Part shown: in pieces, positions 9,181 to 17,039 of the stretch
Position numbering within the stretch: the stretch's first letter is position 1
Layout: every line of letters begins with the position of its first letter
Source: Cryobacterium sinapicolor
GTDB taxonomy: Bacteria; Actinomycetota; Actinomycetes; Actinomycetales; Microbacteriaceae
Direction of reading: 5' to 3'
Assembly (NCBI RefSeq): GCF_004403465.1
Contig: NZ_SOGQ01000012.1
Location: 21,633 to 85,632 of the forward strand
Length of the DNA: 64,000 nucleotides
Program-made: the position numbers and the translations under genes
Notes under the pieces: model-generated
The model's database searches: none
What the model saw: the letters and a program-made list of their open reading frames with translations, nothing else
What the model was told of the DNA's origin: nothing

Positions 9181-10409
9181 TGGCAACAGTCCAGGCATTC
9201 ACCTATAAGGGGCGCGATTCAGCCGGGAAGATCGTCAAGGGAAAGTTGGATGCCTCGAGCGAGGCAGCAGTAGCGTCCCGGCTTAATTCGATGGGCTTGT
9301 CTCCGATTTCGATTAGCGCCTCACCGGAGGGAACCGGACTAAGCCGGGAAATCACGATCCCGGGATTCAGCAAGGGCGTTGGCCTGAAGGACCTCGCCAT
9401 CATGAGCCGCCAGATGGCGACCATGATCGGCTCTGGCTTGTCCCTATTGCGCGCGCTCAACATTCTGGCCGAGCAAACCGAAAGCGCAGCGCTCTCGAAG
9501 CTCCTCGTACTTGTGCGCGACGATGTCGAGTCGGGCACATCTATCTCAGATGCGCTCGGCAAACACAGCGAGTCGTTTCCGCCGATCATGGTCAACATGG
9601 TTCGGGCCGGTGAAACGGGCGGATTCCTCGACGGCGCTCTCGAGTCAATCGCTGCGAACTTCGAAAAGGAAGTCAAGCTCCGAAACACGATCAAGTCGGC
9701 GCTGACCTACCCCGTCATCGTGCTGCTGATGTCCCTCGCTGCCGTCATGATCATGCTGATCTTCATCGTGCCGATCTTTGAGGATATGTTCGCGGGCGCG
9801 GGCGACAAGCTGCCTCTCCCAACGATGATTCTGGTCTACCTTTCGCGCTCGATGACGTGGGTGGGGCCGCTTCTCGCCGTTGTCATCATCGCCTTCAGCG
9901 TCTGGTGGAAAAAGAACAAGAACACGGACAGAGTGCGGAAGTTCGTTGACCCTCTCAAACTCAAACTGCCGGTCTTCGGGCCGTTGGCAAAGAAGATCGC
10001 CGTCGCCAGGTTCGCTCGCAACTTCTCGAACATGATCGGCGCCGGCGTGCCGATCCTTCAGGCACTGAAAATCGTGGGCGAGACCTCCGGAAACTGGGTG
10101 ATCGAGAACGCCCTGACCGAGGTCGCAGAATCGGTGCGCCAGGGCCACTCCATTTCCGCGCCGCTCCTGAACCAGCCGGTGTTTCCTCCTATGGTTACCC
10201 AAATGATCGCAGTCGGTGAAGACGCCGGCTCGCTCGAGGTCATGCTCGACAAGATCGCGGACTTCTACGATGACGAGGTTCAGTCGGCCACCGAGCAGCT
10301 CACCGCCATGATCGAGCCCCTCATGATCGCATTTCTGGGCGTCATTATCGGAGGCATGGTCATTGCTCTTTACATGCCGATCTTCGGCATCGCCGGCGCA
10401 ATCGAATAA
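9180..10409 (+). CDS. pilC: Type IV pilus inner-membrane platform protein PilC
   Basis: Platform protein (GspF/PilC family) that couples the PilB and PilT motors to the pilin-assembly site. It has 409 residues with two GspF repeats. The first, near residue 75, starts LAIMSRQMATMIGSGLSLL; the second, near 275, has FARNFSNMIGAGVPILQAL. Hydrophobic membrane segments lie near residues 175-200, 220-240 and 380-400. Each repeat carries the family PPIMVNMVRAGETGG / PPMVTQMIAVGEDAG motif. The ATG overlaps the pilT stop, indicating translational coupling. The next gene is the pilin after a 187-base leader, so the pilin can be expressed separately. Confidence 0.95.
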   Translation: MATVQAFTYKGRDSAGKIVKGKLDASSEAAVASRLNSMGLSPISISASPEGTGLSREITIPGFSKGVGLKDLAIMSRQMATMIGSGLSLLRALNILAEQTESAALSKLLVLVRDDVESGTSISDALGKHSESFPPIMVNMVRAGETGGFLDGALESIAANFEKEVKLRNTIKSALTYPVIVLLMSLAAVMIMLIFIVPIFEDMFAGAGDKLPLPTMILVYLSRSMTWVGPLLAVVIIAFSVWWKKNKNTDRVRKFVDPLKLKLPVFGPLAKKIAVARFARNFSNMIGAGVPILQALKIVGETSGNWVIENALTEVAESVRQGHSISAPLLNQPVFPPMVTQMIAVGEDAGSLEVMLDKIADFYDDEVQSATEQLTAMIEPLMIAFLGVIIGGMVIALYMPIFGIAGAIE

Positions 10410-10442
10410 TCGCCCAGAGCTTGCTGCGTGTTCCGTGATGAC

Positions 10443-10516
10443 CGATGTGAATATTGACCCCCACGACTGGGGGTGTTTCGAATTCACATTGCCCTCTCTC
10501 GCGGGTCGTGGGGGGT
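10443..10516 (+). promoter_or_regulatory. Structured leader of the major pilin gene
   Basis: An outer stem pairs 10443-10452 with 10482-10491 (10 bp, one G-U). It encloses a perfect hairpin ACCCCCA-CGAC-TGGGGGT at 10457-10474. The left arm plus loop (10457-10467, ACCCCCACGAC) can instead pair with GTCGTGGGGGG at 10505-10515. The two pairings exclude each other, as in an attenuator or switch. It lies in the pilC-pilA gap, about 80-150 bases before the pilin start. No known riboswitch consensus was recognised. Confidence 0.5.
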
Positions 10517-10596
10517 TATCGCTGCCCATACAGTGGAATCCTGATCGGTTCCCGAAAACCGGTTCCTGTGCAACCACTCACCGATTGGAACTCATC

Positions 10597-11046
10597 GTGC
10601 TCACTCGCAGCCTCAACGCCCTCAACGCCCGACGCAAGAACCCTGACGCGAACGAAAAGGGCTTCACCCTGATCGAACTCCTCGTCGTCGTCATCATCAT
10701 CGGCATCCTCGCCGCCATCGCAATTCCGGTCTACTTGGGCATTCAGAACAACGCCAAGGAGTCGGGCGTGCAGTCGGACGTGGCCAACGCCAAGATTGGC
10801 GTTGTCGCAATTCAGACGGACACGGGTGCGCTTCCGGCTGCTGGGACGATCGACCCATCAGCGAACTCTAAGTACGGCTTCACCAAGAGTGCAAACACCG
10901 GCGCCCTCACCTTGACCGTCGGAGCGGGCGCTGCATTCTGCGTGTCTGCACCCAGCACGACCTCTCCAGTAGTGACTTTCGCGGCTAGCGACCTTGTCGG
11001 CGCCAAGAAGGGCACTTGTTCGGCAGGCGCCTTCGTAGCCCCGTAA
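10597..11046 (+). CDS. pilA: Major type IV pilin (prepilin)
   Basis: Structural subunit of the pilus. I place the start at GTG 10597, behind GGAA, giving 149 residues. An upstream reading would run into pilC and the leader hairpins. A 23-residue basic leader ends in NEKG, followed by the methylated-Phe signature FTLIELLVVVIIIGILAAIA with Glu5 of the mature protein. PilD should cut after the Gly. The C-terminal domain is small (about 100 residues) with two cysteines, in AAFCVSA and GTCSAG, that may form the disulfide loop. A strong hairpin directly downstream could limit read-through into the minor pilin genes, in keeping with a highly expressed subunit. Confidence 0.93.
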   Translation: MLTRSLNALNARRKNPDANEKGFTLIELLVVVIIIGILAAIAIPVYLGIQNNAKESGVQSDVANAKIGVVAIQTDTGALPAAGTIDPSANSKYGFTKSANTGALTLTVGAGAAFCVSAPSTTSPVVTFAASDLVGAKKGTCSAGAFVAP

Positions 11047-11060
11047 GGAAAGAGTCTCAC

Positions 11061-11095
11061 GAGGAGAGGGACGTCACACGGATGTCCCTCTCCTC
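11061..11095 (+). terminator. Strong hairpin after the pilin gene
   Basis: GAGGAGAGGGAC and GTCCCTCTCCTC form a perfect 12-bp stem, extendable by three pairs including one wobble, with a 5-base loop. There is no T-run. It may be an attenuating terminator or an mRNA 3'-end stabiliser that sets the ratio of pilin to minor pilins. Confidence 0.6.
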
Positions 11096-11161
11096 GCACT
11101 CAGCATCTACGCGGCCACCCACCTTAACTACTACCCGCCCCTACTTCGCGGGAGGTCAATC

Positions 11162-11602
11162 ATGAAGCCCCTATGTTCCCACCTGCGCCTTCTCGGCGGC
11201 CGCGACCCGGGCTTGGGTCTAGTCGAAATCCTCGTCTCCATGATGATTCTCGCGATCTTGGCCGTCGCTGTCCTGCCAGTCCTAGTCCAAGGGCTGCGAA
11301 CCTCCGGCAGCAACGCAACGCTGGCAACGGCGAGTCAGTTCGCCGGGCAAGAACTCGACCTGGTTCGAAGATATAATTCCGATTGCTCCACGGTCAGCAC
11401 ATTTGATGACGTACCTACGCGAGTCGCAGCTGACGCACGCGGCGTGTCTCTCGAGATCCGGCGCTCCGTTGGCGCCTGCCCGGCCGCTACTGCCTACCCG
11501 GGTGTAGTGCGGGTCAGCGTCGAAATCACCCGCGCGGGCATTCCATCGCCCATCCTCGCCAAAGCGACTACATTCGTGCTGCTCGAAGGGGCTGCGCCGT
11601 GA
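11162..11602 (+). CDS. Minor pilin-like protein (PilV-like)
   Basis: A 146-residue prepilin-like protein. After a 19-residue basic leader ending DPG comes LGLVEILVSMMILAILAVAV, a class III methylation-type signal with Leu instead of Phe at +1 and Glu at +5. The rest (about 110 residues) has Cys residues in NSDCSTV and GACPA. Minor pilins of this type prime assembly and are found at the fibre tip. The ATG follows GGGAGGT. The gene overlaps the next by four bases (ATGA-type coupling at 11599). Assignment to PilV rather than PilI/PilJ is by gene order and size only. Confidence 0.8.
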   Translation: MKPLCSHLRLLGGRDPGLGLVEILVSMMILAILAVAVLPVLVQGLRTSGSNATLATASQFAGQELDLVRRYNSDCSTVSTFDDVPTRVAADARGVSLEIRRSVGACPAATAYPGVVRVSVEITRAGIPSPILAKATTFVLLEGAAP

Positions 11603-12180
11603 TCCGCCGCCTACACGATTCCGATCGCGGGTTCACTCTGATCGAGCTGGTTGTGTCATTGGCAATCGGCGTACTCGGTTTGGTCATCGTCGGAGGCATG
11701 CTGATAGGCACGATGAAAGCACAATCGAGCGTTCGAGAGGCAGCTCAATCGAGTAACACTGGCCAGCTCGTCTCCAAAGCGCTTACCCGCGACGTGCGCG
11801 CGGCGCGTGAGTTGAGGGCCACACCCTCTTCCGCCGGTACATGCTTGTTGCGCCTCACGGTTGTTGATAACGCCCTTGCGACGCCGGTATCAGTGCGCTA
11901 TGTGGCCTGGTATTTCGGTAACGGGGAAATTCGCTCCACGCGTTCAGCATCCGCGATCGCGGTTCCAGCTTCCCCTAGTGACGTCGCGACTTGGACGTTA
12001 TTTGCTTCCGGGGTCAGCCGGGCAAATTCAACGCCGGTGTTCAGCGCGAGTGGCCCTCAAGTCGTGCTCAGTTTCAGGGTTGCTGGCTCCTCCGGTGCGC
12101 CCGTTCTCATACAAACGACTGCAGCCAGCCGACAACCGATGCCTACACCAGGCCCAGGAGTGAGCCCGCCATGTTCATAA
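11599..12180 (+). CDS. Minor pilin-like protein (PilW-like)
   Basis: A 193-residue prepilin-like protein. The leader MIRRLHDSDRG is followed by FTLIELVVSLAIGVLGLVIV, a canonical type III signal with Glu5, for PilD cleavage after Gly. The globular part is mostly predicted strand with a single Cys in GTCLLR and a C-terminal Pro-rich tail ending PPCS. Position and size fit PilW-like minor pilins that form the tip complex with PilV- and PilX-like partners. The GTG start overlaps the previous gene. Its last ten bases overlap the ATG of the following gene. Confidence 0.8.
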   Translation: MIRRLHDSDRGFTLIELVVSLAIGVLGLVIVGGMLIGTMKAQSSVREAAQSSNTGQLVSKALTRDVRAARELRATPSSAGTCLLRLTVVDNALATPVSVRYVAWYFGNGEIRSTRSASAIAVPASPSDVATWTLFASGVSRANSTPVFSASGPQVVLSFRVAGSSGAPVLIQTTAASRQPMPTPGPGVSPPCS

Positions 12181-13619
12181 CCAGAGAACTGTCTCGAGTC
12201 CGTCGTGGTGAACGCGGGAGTGCACTGGTGGCGGTGTTGGGTCTCATGATCGTCCTCTCGATCGTGACAATAACGATTGGCGCGGTGACTGTTCAATCAG
12301 CAGGAACGACGACCTCGTCCCGCGCCGGCGTGCAATCCCATGCGGCCGCAGACGCCGGCATCGATGTTGCTCTCGCGCGGCTGAAGACCACAAACGGCTG
12401 CACGACGGGGGGGAACGTTCTGACCTCGACAGTGGTGCCCGTCTTCACCTCGACAATCGGCTATTCGTTGAACGCCGGGTCGACCTGGACAAACGGGTGT
12501 CCGCCGGTCAGCGCGACCCACGTTCGCATTACGTCTGTCGGAACTGCCGAGCAGCTCGGTGTAGCGCGGGCCAGCTCAGGGGACAAGAGCACAGTTCAGG
12601 CCATCTACAAGTGGGTGCCGATCATCGTTCAGGTACCCATCGATGGAGCCGCCGTGTACGCCAACTCCGTCGATGGGGTCCTCAAGAAGTTCAACCTCAG
12701 TTCGGCGGACAACAGCGTTGCGACGTCTGTAATGGTGAAAACGGGCGACGTCGAATGCACGAACAACGCAAAGATCGGTGGTGATTTGATCCTGGGTGAT
12801 GGCAACGCGAAGCTGAATGCGTGCGACGTAGCGGGGAAAATTCATGTCAATGGCAACGTCGTCATTGACTCGAGCAACGTCGGCGGGTCAATTTGGGCGA
12901 CCGGGACGCTCTCCATTGCGGGCAGTACTTACAACACTGCGACCGTTAGGTCCGGCGCAACGGTGCCCATTCCTGCGATCCCGAACTGGACCGATATCAA
13001 GTGGGATCCCGCGCAATGGACCGGGATGGGGTACAACATCGTCAATTGGACAGGCTCGTGCGACATCAGCAAGAACAACGCGGCGGGTACAAAGTGGGCA
13101 CAGATCGCGACCTACATCACGCCAACCGTCGTCAATTTCTTGAACGCGTGCCCCAACGTCCCGGTGACGACCAGCAATAGCATGGACTATGTCGATCTGA
13201 AATCGAACATCGTGTTGGTGGCGAACCAGTTCACGTTCGACAAGCTGTATTTCACCAACCTGAGCCTCCCCGTAACGCCGCGCACGCTGACCTTCCTTGT
13301 TCCTGACGACGTGCCTGATGGGCAACCAACCTGCAGCCCTACCGCTCCGAGCACCCTGAAGGGCGATATCTTCCTGACAAACGAAACAGATTTCGGAACC
13401 AATATCGCAGCGATGGTCTATACACCATGCAAGATCCGGAGCAATCGCAACGGCTTCCGTGGTCAGTTGTATGGGGGGGAGGTGGAGTTCAACCAACAGG
13501 CCTCCCTTGAATTTGTACCCGTTGGTGTGCAAGGGATCGATCTAAGTGGCGGCCTGACGAATCCCGTTCAAACGGGAGCGAAATTGGGCGATCCTCTCAG
13601 CACGCTGGATGTTGGGTGA
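12171..13619 (+). CDS. PilX-like pilus protein with beta-solenoid-like domain
   Basis: I choose ATG 12171 (behind CAGGAGTGAG, overlapping the previous stop) giving 482 residues. The N-terminus MFITRELSRVRRGERGSALV has no cleavable Phe-Glu5 signal but a long membrane helix (about 17-43), as in PilX-type components. After a 130-residue Thr/Ser-rich stretch, residues about 195-260 show short Gly-punctuated strands (KIGGDLILG, VAGKIHVNG, VGGSIWATG, LSIAGS), like a beta-solenoid or bactofilin-like fold. The C-terminal part has Cys residues and aromatic patches. Being the largest minor component, it could be the tip adhesin; that is inference. GC content looks lower than in the ribosomal genes. Confidence 0.75.
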   Translation: MFITRELSRVRRGERGSALVAVLGLMIVLSIVTITIGAVTVQSAGTTTSSRAGVQSHAAADAGIDVALARLKTTNGCTTGGNVLTSTVVPVFTSTIGYSLNAGSTWTNGCPPVSATHVRITSVGTAEQLGVARASSGDKSTVQAIYKWVPIIVQVPIDGAAVYANSVDGVLKKFNLSSADNSVATSVMVKTGDVECTNNAKIGGDLILGDGNAKLNACDVAGKIHVNGNVVIDSSNVGGSIWATGTLSIAGSTYNTATVRSGATVPIPAIPNWTDIKWDPAQWTGMGYNIVNWTGSCDISKNNAAGTKWAQIATYITPTVVNFLNACPNVPVTTSNSMDYVDLKSNIVLVANQFTFDKLYFTNLSLPVTPRTLTFLVPDDVPDGQPTCSPTAPSTLKGDIFLTNETDFGTNIAAMVYTPCKIRSNRNGFRGQLYGGEVEFNQQASLEFVPVGVQGIDLSGGLTNPVQTGAKLGDPLSTLDVG

Positions 13620-14440
13620 TTTACGCAGTACTCCCGCTGGTCGGTGCGGGAATCTTCGGGGCATTGATCGGCTCTTTCCTTAACGTTGTGATTTTCCGCG
13701 TTCCTGCCGGGCGGTCCATCATTGCACCGCCCAGCGCGTGCGGCTCATGTGGTGCCGGTATCCGCCCCTGGGATAACGTTCCCGTGCTCTCGTGGGTGCT
13801 TCTGCGTGGTCGATGCCGGGATTGCGCGGCATCGATTTCCGCAAGGTACCCCCTTGTCGAACTGGGCACGGCTCTGTTCTTCGTGGTCGTTGCCATTCAC
13901 TTTCTTAGCGCACCATCCGACGTTCCCGGTGCAGGCGCCGCGGTCTTCACGGTCCTCGCGTACCTGTATCTGGCCGCAGTCAGCGTCACGCTCGCACTGA
14001 TCGACTTCGACACTCATACGTTGCCCAACCGGATCGTGCTGCCGACCTATCTGGTTGGTTTTGCGCTGCTCGGCGGGGCAGCAGTCGCTGGCGGTGATCC
14101 CTCTGCGCTGATACGGGGGATATTGGGGCTCGCCATCCTTTGGGCTATCTACCTGGGCCTCGCGCTCATCTACCCAGGAGGAATGGGCTTCGGCGACGTC
14201 AAACTTGCCGGCGTCCTCGGACTATTTCTCGGTTGCCTCGGCTGGGGAGAGCTCATAGTCGGGGGTTTTGCGGCATTCTTGCTGGGGGGCATCTTCGGCC
14301 TTGGACTGCTACTGACGAAACGCGCCAGCCGGAAAAGCGGGATTCCGTTCGGCCCGTGGATGCTGGGCGGGGCCTGGGTCGGAATCTTCTTCGGGGATCA
14401 GCTGTGGCAAGGCTACTTGTCGCTCCTCGGTGTGGCGTAG
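13616..14440 (+). CDS. pilD: Prepilin peptidase PilD
   Basis: Membrane aspartyl protease and N-methylase that cleaves prepilin leaders at the cytoplasmic face. It has 274 residues and starts at GTG 13616, overlapping the previous stop. The N-terminal GALIGSFLNVVIFRVP is typical. A zinc-type four-cysteine domain (CGSCGAG, then CRDC) sits at about residues 40-72, as in bifunctional enzymes. The two catalytic aspartates are in DFDTHTLPNRI and GMGFGDVKLAG. About eight hydrophobic segments are present. It should process the pilin and minor pilins encoded just upstream. Confidence 0.94.
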   Translation: MIYAVLPLVGAGIFGALIGSFLNVVIFRVPAGRSIIAPPSACGSCGAGIRPWDNVPVLSWVLLRGRCRDCAASISARYPLVELGTALFFVVVAIHFLSAPSDVPGAGAAVFTVLAYLYLAAVSVTLALIDFDTHTLPNRIVLPTYLVGFALLGGAAVAGGDPSALIRGILGLAILWAIYLGLALIYPGGMGFGDVKLAGVLGLFLGCLGWGELIVGGFAAFLLGGIFGLGLLLTKRASRKSGIPFGPWMLGGAWVGIFFGDQLWQGYLSLLGVA

Positions 14441-14477
14441 CAATGACTATCAAATAGGTTAGAGAGAGCAGGATGCA

Positions 14478-15527
14478 GTGGCAACGAGCGTCGTAGGGAT
14501 TGACATCGGCAGCGCCGCGCTTCGGGCCGTGGAATTGGCCGATCCGGCCAAGGCGAAGCCGACTTTACTGCGGTACTTCGAGGTCCCGTTGCCCGACGGT
14601 GCCGTCAGCCGCGGTGAGGTGCTTGAGCCGAACACGGTCGCGGGCGCACTCAAGCTGTTGTGGTCTCAGGGCGGATTCAAGTCGAAGGACGTCGTACTCG
14701 GGATGGGAAACCAGCGAGTGCTCGCCCGCGACCTGACCGTTCCGAAGATGTCGCTGAACCGCATCCGTGAGTCCTTGCCGTTCGAAGTGCAGGACATGCT
14801 TCCAGTCCCCGTCGCGGACGCCCTCCTTGACTTCTATCCCATCTCTGAATCGACCGGGCAGAACGGGCTGGTTGTTAACGGTCTGCTCATTGCGGCCGTG
14901 AAAGAAGCAGTGCTGGGCAACGTCAAGGCCGCCCAGTTAGCCGGGCTGACTACAGTTGACGTTGATCTCATCCCGTTCGCACTCAGCCGGGTGCTGGTGA
15001 CCCGCCCGCAAATCACGGGCACGGTTGCCCTCCTCGATCTAGGGGGAAACACCAGCAGCGTCGTGATCATCAAGGATGGAGTTCCCCAGTTCGTGAGAAT
15101 CATCCCGACGGGCGGCGACGACCTCACCGAGGCTCTCCGCAACGGGCTTGAAGTGGACGCGGTGCAGGCCGAATCGATCAAACGCACCCGGGGGTTAGCC
15201 ACGGGCGCCGTTCCGTCGGCGGACCAGCCGGCAATCGAAATCATCTATCAGGTGACGAGTGAACTGTTGACGAGTCTCCGCAACACCATCAACTACTACG
15301 GAAATACACGGCCGGCTGATCAGGTGCAGCGGATTGTACTCACCGGGGGAGGATCGCTCCTCAACGGCTTTGCCGCAGCGTTGGCGGAATTGACGCGCTT
15401 GGACGTTTCGATGGCGGATCCGTTCTCGACAGTGTCTTTGGCCCGTTCGGTTGACGAAAAGGCGCTGCGAGGAAGCAGCTCAGCTTTCACTGTCGCGCTG
15501 GGCCTTGCGTTGGGGAGCGCAACATGA
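14478..15527 (+). CDS. pilM: Type IV pilus biogenesis protein PilM
   Basis: Actin-like ATPase-fold protein of 349 residues that recruits PilN to the inner side of the membrane. The N-terminal SVVGIDIGSAALRAVEL and the ALLDLGGNTSSVVII phosphate-binding loop mark the actin fold. The C-terminal RIVLTGGGSLLNGF is the adenosine motif. It has no membrane segment. GTG 14478 follows a purine-rich AGAGAGAGCAGG. It overlaps pilN by four bases. The set PilM-PilN-PilO without PilP or PilQ suits a cell without an outer membrane. Confidence 0.92.
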   Translation: MATSVVGIDIGSAALRAVELADPAKAKPTLLRYFEVPLPDGAVSRGEVLEPNTVAGALKLLWSQGGFKSKDVVLGMGNQRVLARDLTVPKMSLNRIRESLPFEVQDMLPVPVADALLDFYPISESTGQNGLVVNGLLIAAVKEAVLGNVKAAQLAGLTTVDVDLIPFALSRVLVTRPQITGTVALLDLGGNTSSVVIIKDGVPQFVRIIPTGGDDLTEALRNGLEVDAVQAESIKRTRGLATGAVPSADQPAIEIIYQVTSELLTSLRNTINYYGNTRPADQVQRIVLTGGGSLLNGFAAALAELTRLDVSMADPFSTVSLARSVDEKALRGSSSAFTVALGLALGSAT

Positions 15528-16189
15528 GTGGCGACAAACGCAAAGAGACACTGGTCATCGGCGGAGAACCGCGGGTAGACCTGCTTCCGATTGAGGTCCG
15601 AAAGGAACGCACAGCGAAAGTTATGCGCAGGCGCCTCGCTCTCGGCGTAGTGGGCGTGCTTGCTCTCGTGATCGTCGGATCCGTCGCAGCAACGGCCTTG
15701 TCCTTAGAAGCTCAAATGCGCTTGGCGGACGAGCAGGCGCGTACGGCCGGTCTCCTGGTAGAGCAGTCGAAGTACATCGAAGTGCGGAAGGTGCAAGACC
15801 AGGTCACCCTCGTCGAGGCGGCTCAGCAGGTCGGCTCTTCAACGGAGATCGACTGGAAGAAATACCTTGAGAACGTTCAAGCGACCCTGCCCCCGGGCGT
15901 GACGATTGACGGCATCGCCGTCGATTCGGCCTCGCCGCTCGCGATCTATGATCAGCCGACCCTGCCACTACAGGGTGCGCGCGTCGCCACGGTTGGCTTC
16001 ACTGCGACAAGCGCTGTTCTTCCCGATGTTCCGACCTGGCTGAACGCGCTCGCGACGTTGCCGGGGTATGCCGACGCCCTTCCGAGTTCGGCCAACCTGG
16101 ACGAGGCAACCAACACCTACAAAGTGAATATCACTATGCACATCAACGACGCCGCCTTCTCGAAGCGCTTCGCGACGGAAGGCAAGTAG
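15524..16189 (+). CDS. pilN: Type IV pilus protein PilN
   Basis: Bitopic membrane protein of 221 residues. The short cytoplasmic N-terminus includes PRVDLLPIEVRKER, the segment that binds PilM in the family (canonical form xINLLPxR). One membrane helix lies at about 38-60. A coiled coil and an alpha/beta domain follow outside. Its ATG overlaps the pilM stop and pilO begins two bases after its stop. With PilO it forms the alignment complex connecting motor and fibre. Confidence 0.87.
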   Translation: MSGDKRKETLVIGGEPRVDLLPIEVRKERTAKVMRRRLALGVVGVLALVIVGSVAATALSLEAQMRLADEQARTAGLLVEQSKYIEVRKVQDQVTLVEAAQQVGSSTEIDWKKYLENVQATLPPGVTIDGIAVDSASPLAIYDQPTLPLQGARVATVGFTATSAVLPDVPTWLNALATLPGYADALPSSANLDEATNTYKVNITMHINDAAFSKRFATEGK

Positions 16190-16191
16190 CC

Positions 16192-16947
16192 ATGGACAAG
16201 AACCGGCTCTGGATGATCGGCTCCGCGCTGATGATGGTTCTCGTCATTGCGCTGGGCTGGGTCATCGGCCTCCAGCCCCAGTTTGCGGCTATCGCGACTG
16301 CGAACGATCAGCGTGTTTCAGTCGAGCAGACCAATGTGGGCCACCGGGCTTCCCTGGCCAAGCTCAAGGAAGACTTCAAGGGAATCGACGGTCTCAATCA
16401 AAAACTTGCGTCTCTGAACAAGTCCGTTCCGTCTGGCACCAACGCGCCTGACTACGTCGATCAGCTCGACGCCCTGGCGAACGCGAACCAGGTCACCCTC
16501 AAGGGCCTCACCATCGCCGATGCGGAGGCCTACACACCCGTTGCACTCGTGGCCCCCGTTGCGCCCGCGGCCGAAGCCGGGGCCCCCGAGCCCAGCCCGG
16601 CTCCAACAGCGACCCCGGCACCGACTGCCGCACCGGGATCCCCGCCCGTAACCAACGCCGGAATCACGGCATCCAATTTCGCTTCGCTCTCGGTCCAGAT
16701 CACTGTGTCGGGGACCTACAGCAACGTGCTCAATTTCGTGAACGGCCTGCAGATGGGCCCGAGACTATTCCTCGTTACTGGTCTGACTACGACTTCAGCG
16801 ACGTTGAGTTCGGCGCCCGTCGGTGGCACCGCGGCACCGCAGCCGTCTGCCGAACCTGGAAACGATGGCCTCGTCGACGGGTCGATTTCGGGCCTCATCT
16901 ACTCGATCGTGGCATCACCTGCCCCGCTTGCAGTCACGGGAGAATAG
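16192..16947 (+). CDS. pilO: Type IV pilus protein PilO-like
   Basis: 251-residue bitopic protein. It has an N-terminal membrane helix (about residues 6-25), then a coiled coil (RVSVEQTNVGHRASLAKL region) and a Pro/Ala-rich insert at about 125-150. A ferredoxin-like domain follows (SLSVQITVSGTYSNVLNFV, then GPRLFLVTGL), the PilO signature in which a short strand precedes the N-F-V-N helix. It is the last pilus gene. A 92-base gap with no obvious strong terminator separates it from the next gene. The Pro/Ala insert is unusual in length. Confidence 0.85.
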   Translation: MDKNRLWMIGSALMMVLVIALGWVIGLQPQFAAIATANDQRVSVEQTNVGHRASLAKLKEDFKGIDGLNQKLASLNKSVPSGTNAPDYVDQLDALANANQVTLKGLTIADAEAYTPVALVAPVAPAAEAGAPEPSPAPTATPAPTAAPGSPPVTNAGITASNFASLSVQITVSGTYSNVLNFVNGLQMGPRLFLVTGLTTTSATLSSAPVGGTAAPQPSAEPGNDGLVDGSISGLIYSIVASPAPLAVTGE

Positions 16948-17039
16948 GGCGCCGCGTCCGGCCGAGCCTCCCCCGACCGGGGAGTCGCATTGCTACAGTT
17001 GCTCCTGACCGTTACGGCCTCGGCCACAAGGAGCGCATC

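Noticed and set aside
10443..10596. Known c-di-GMP (GEMM) riboswitch
   Set aside because: The conserved core sequences of class I or II could not be found; only a general switch-like folding remains.
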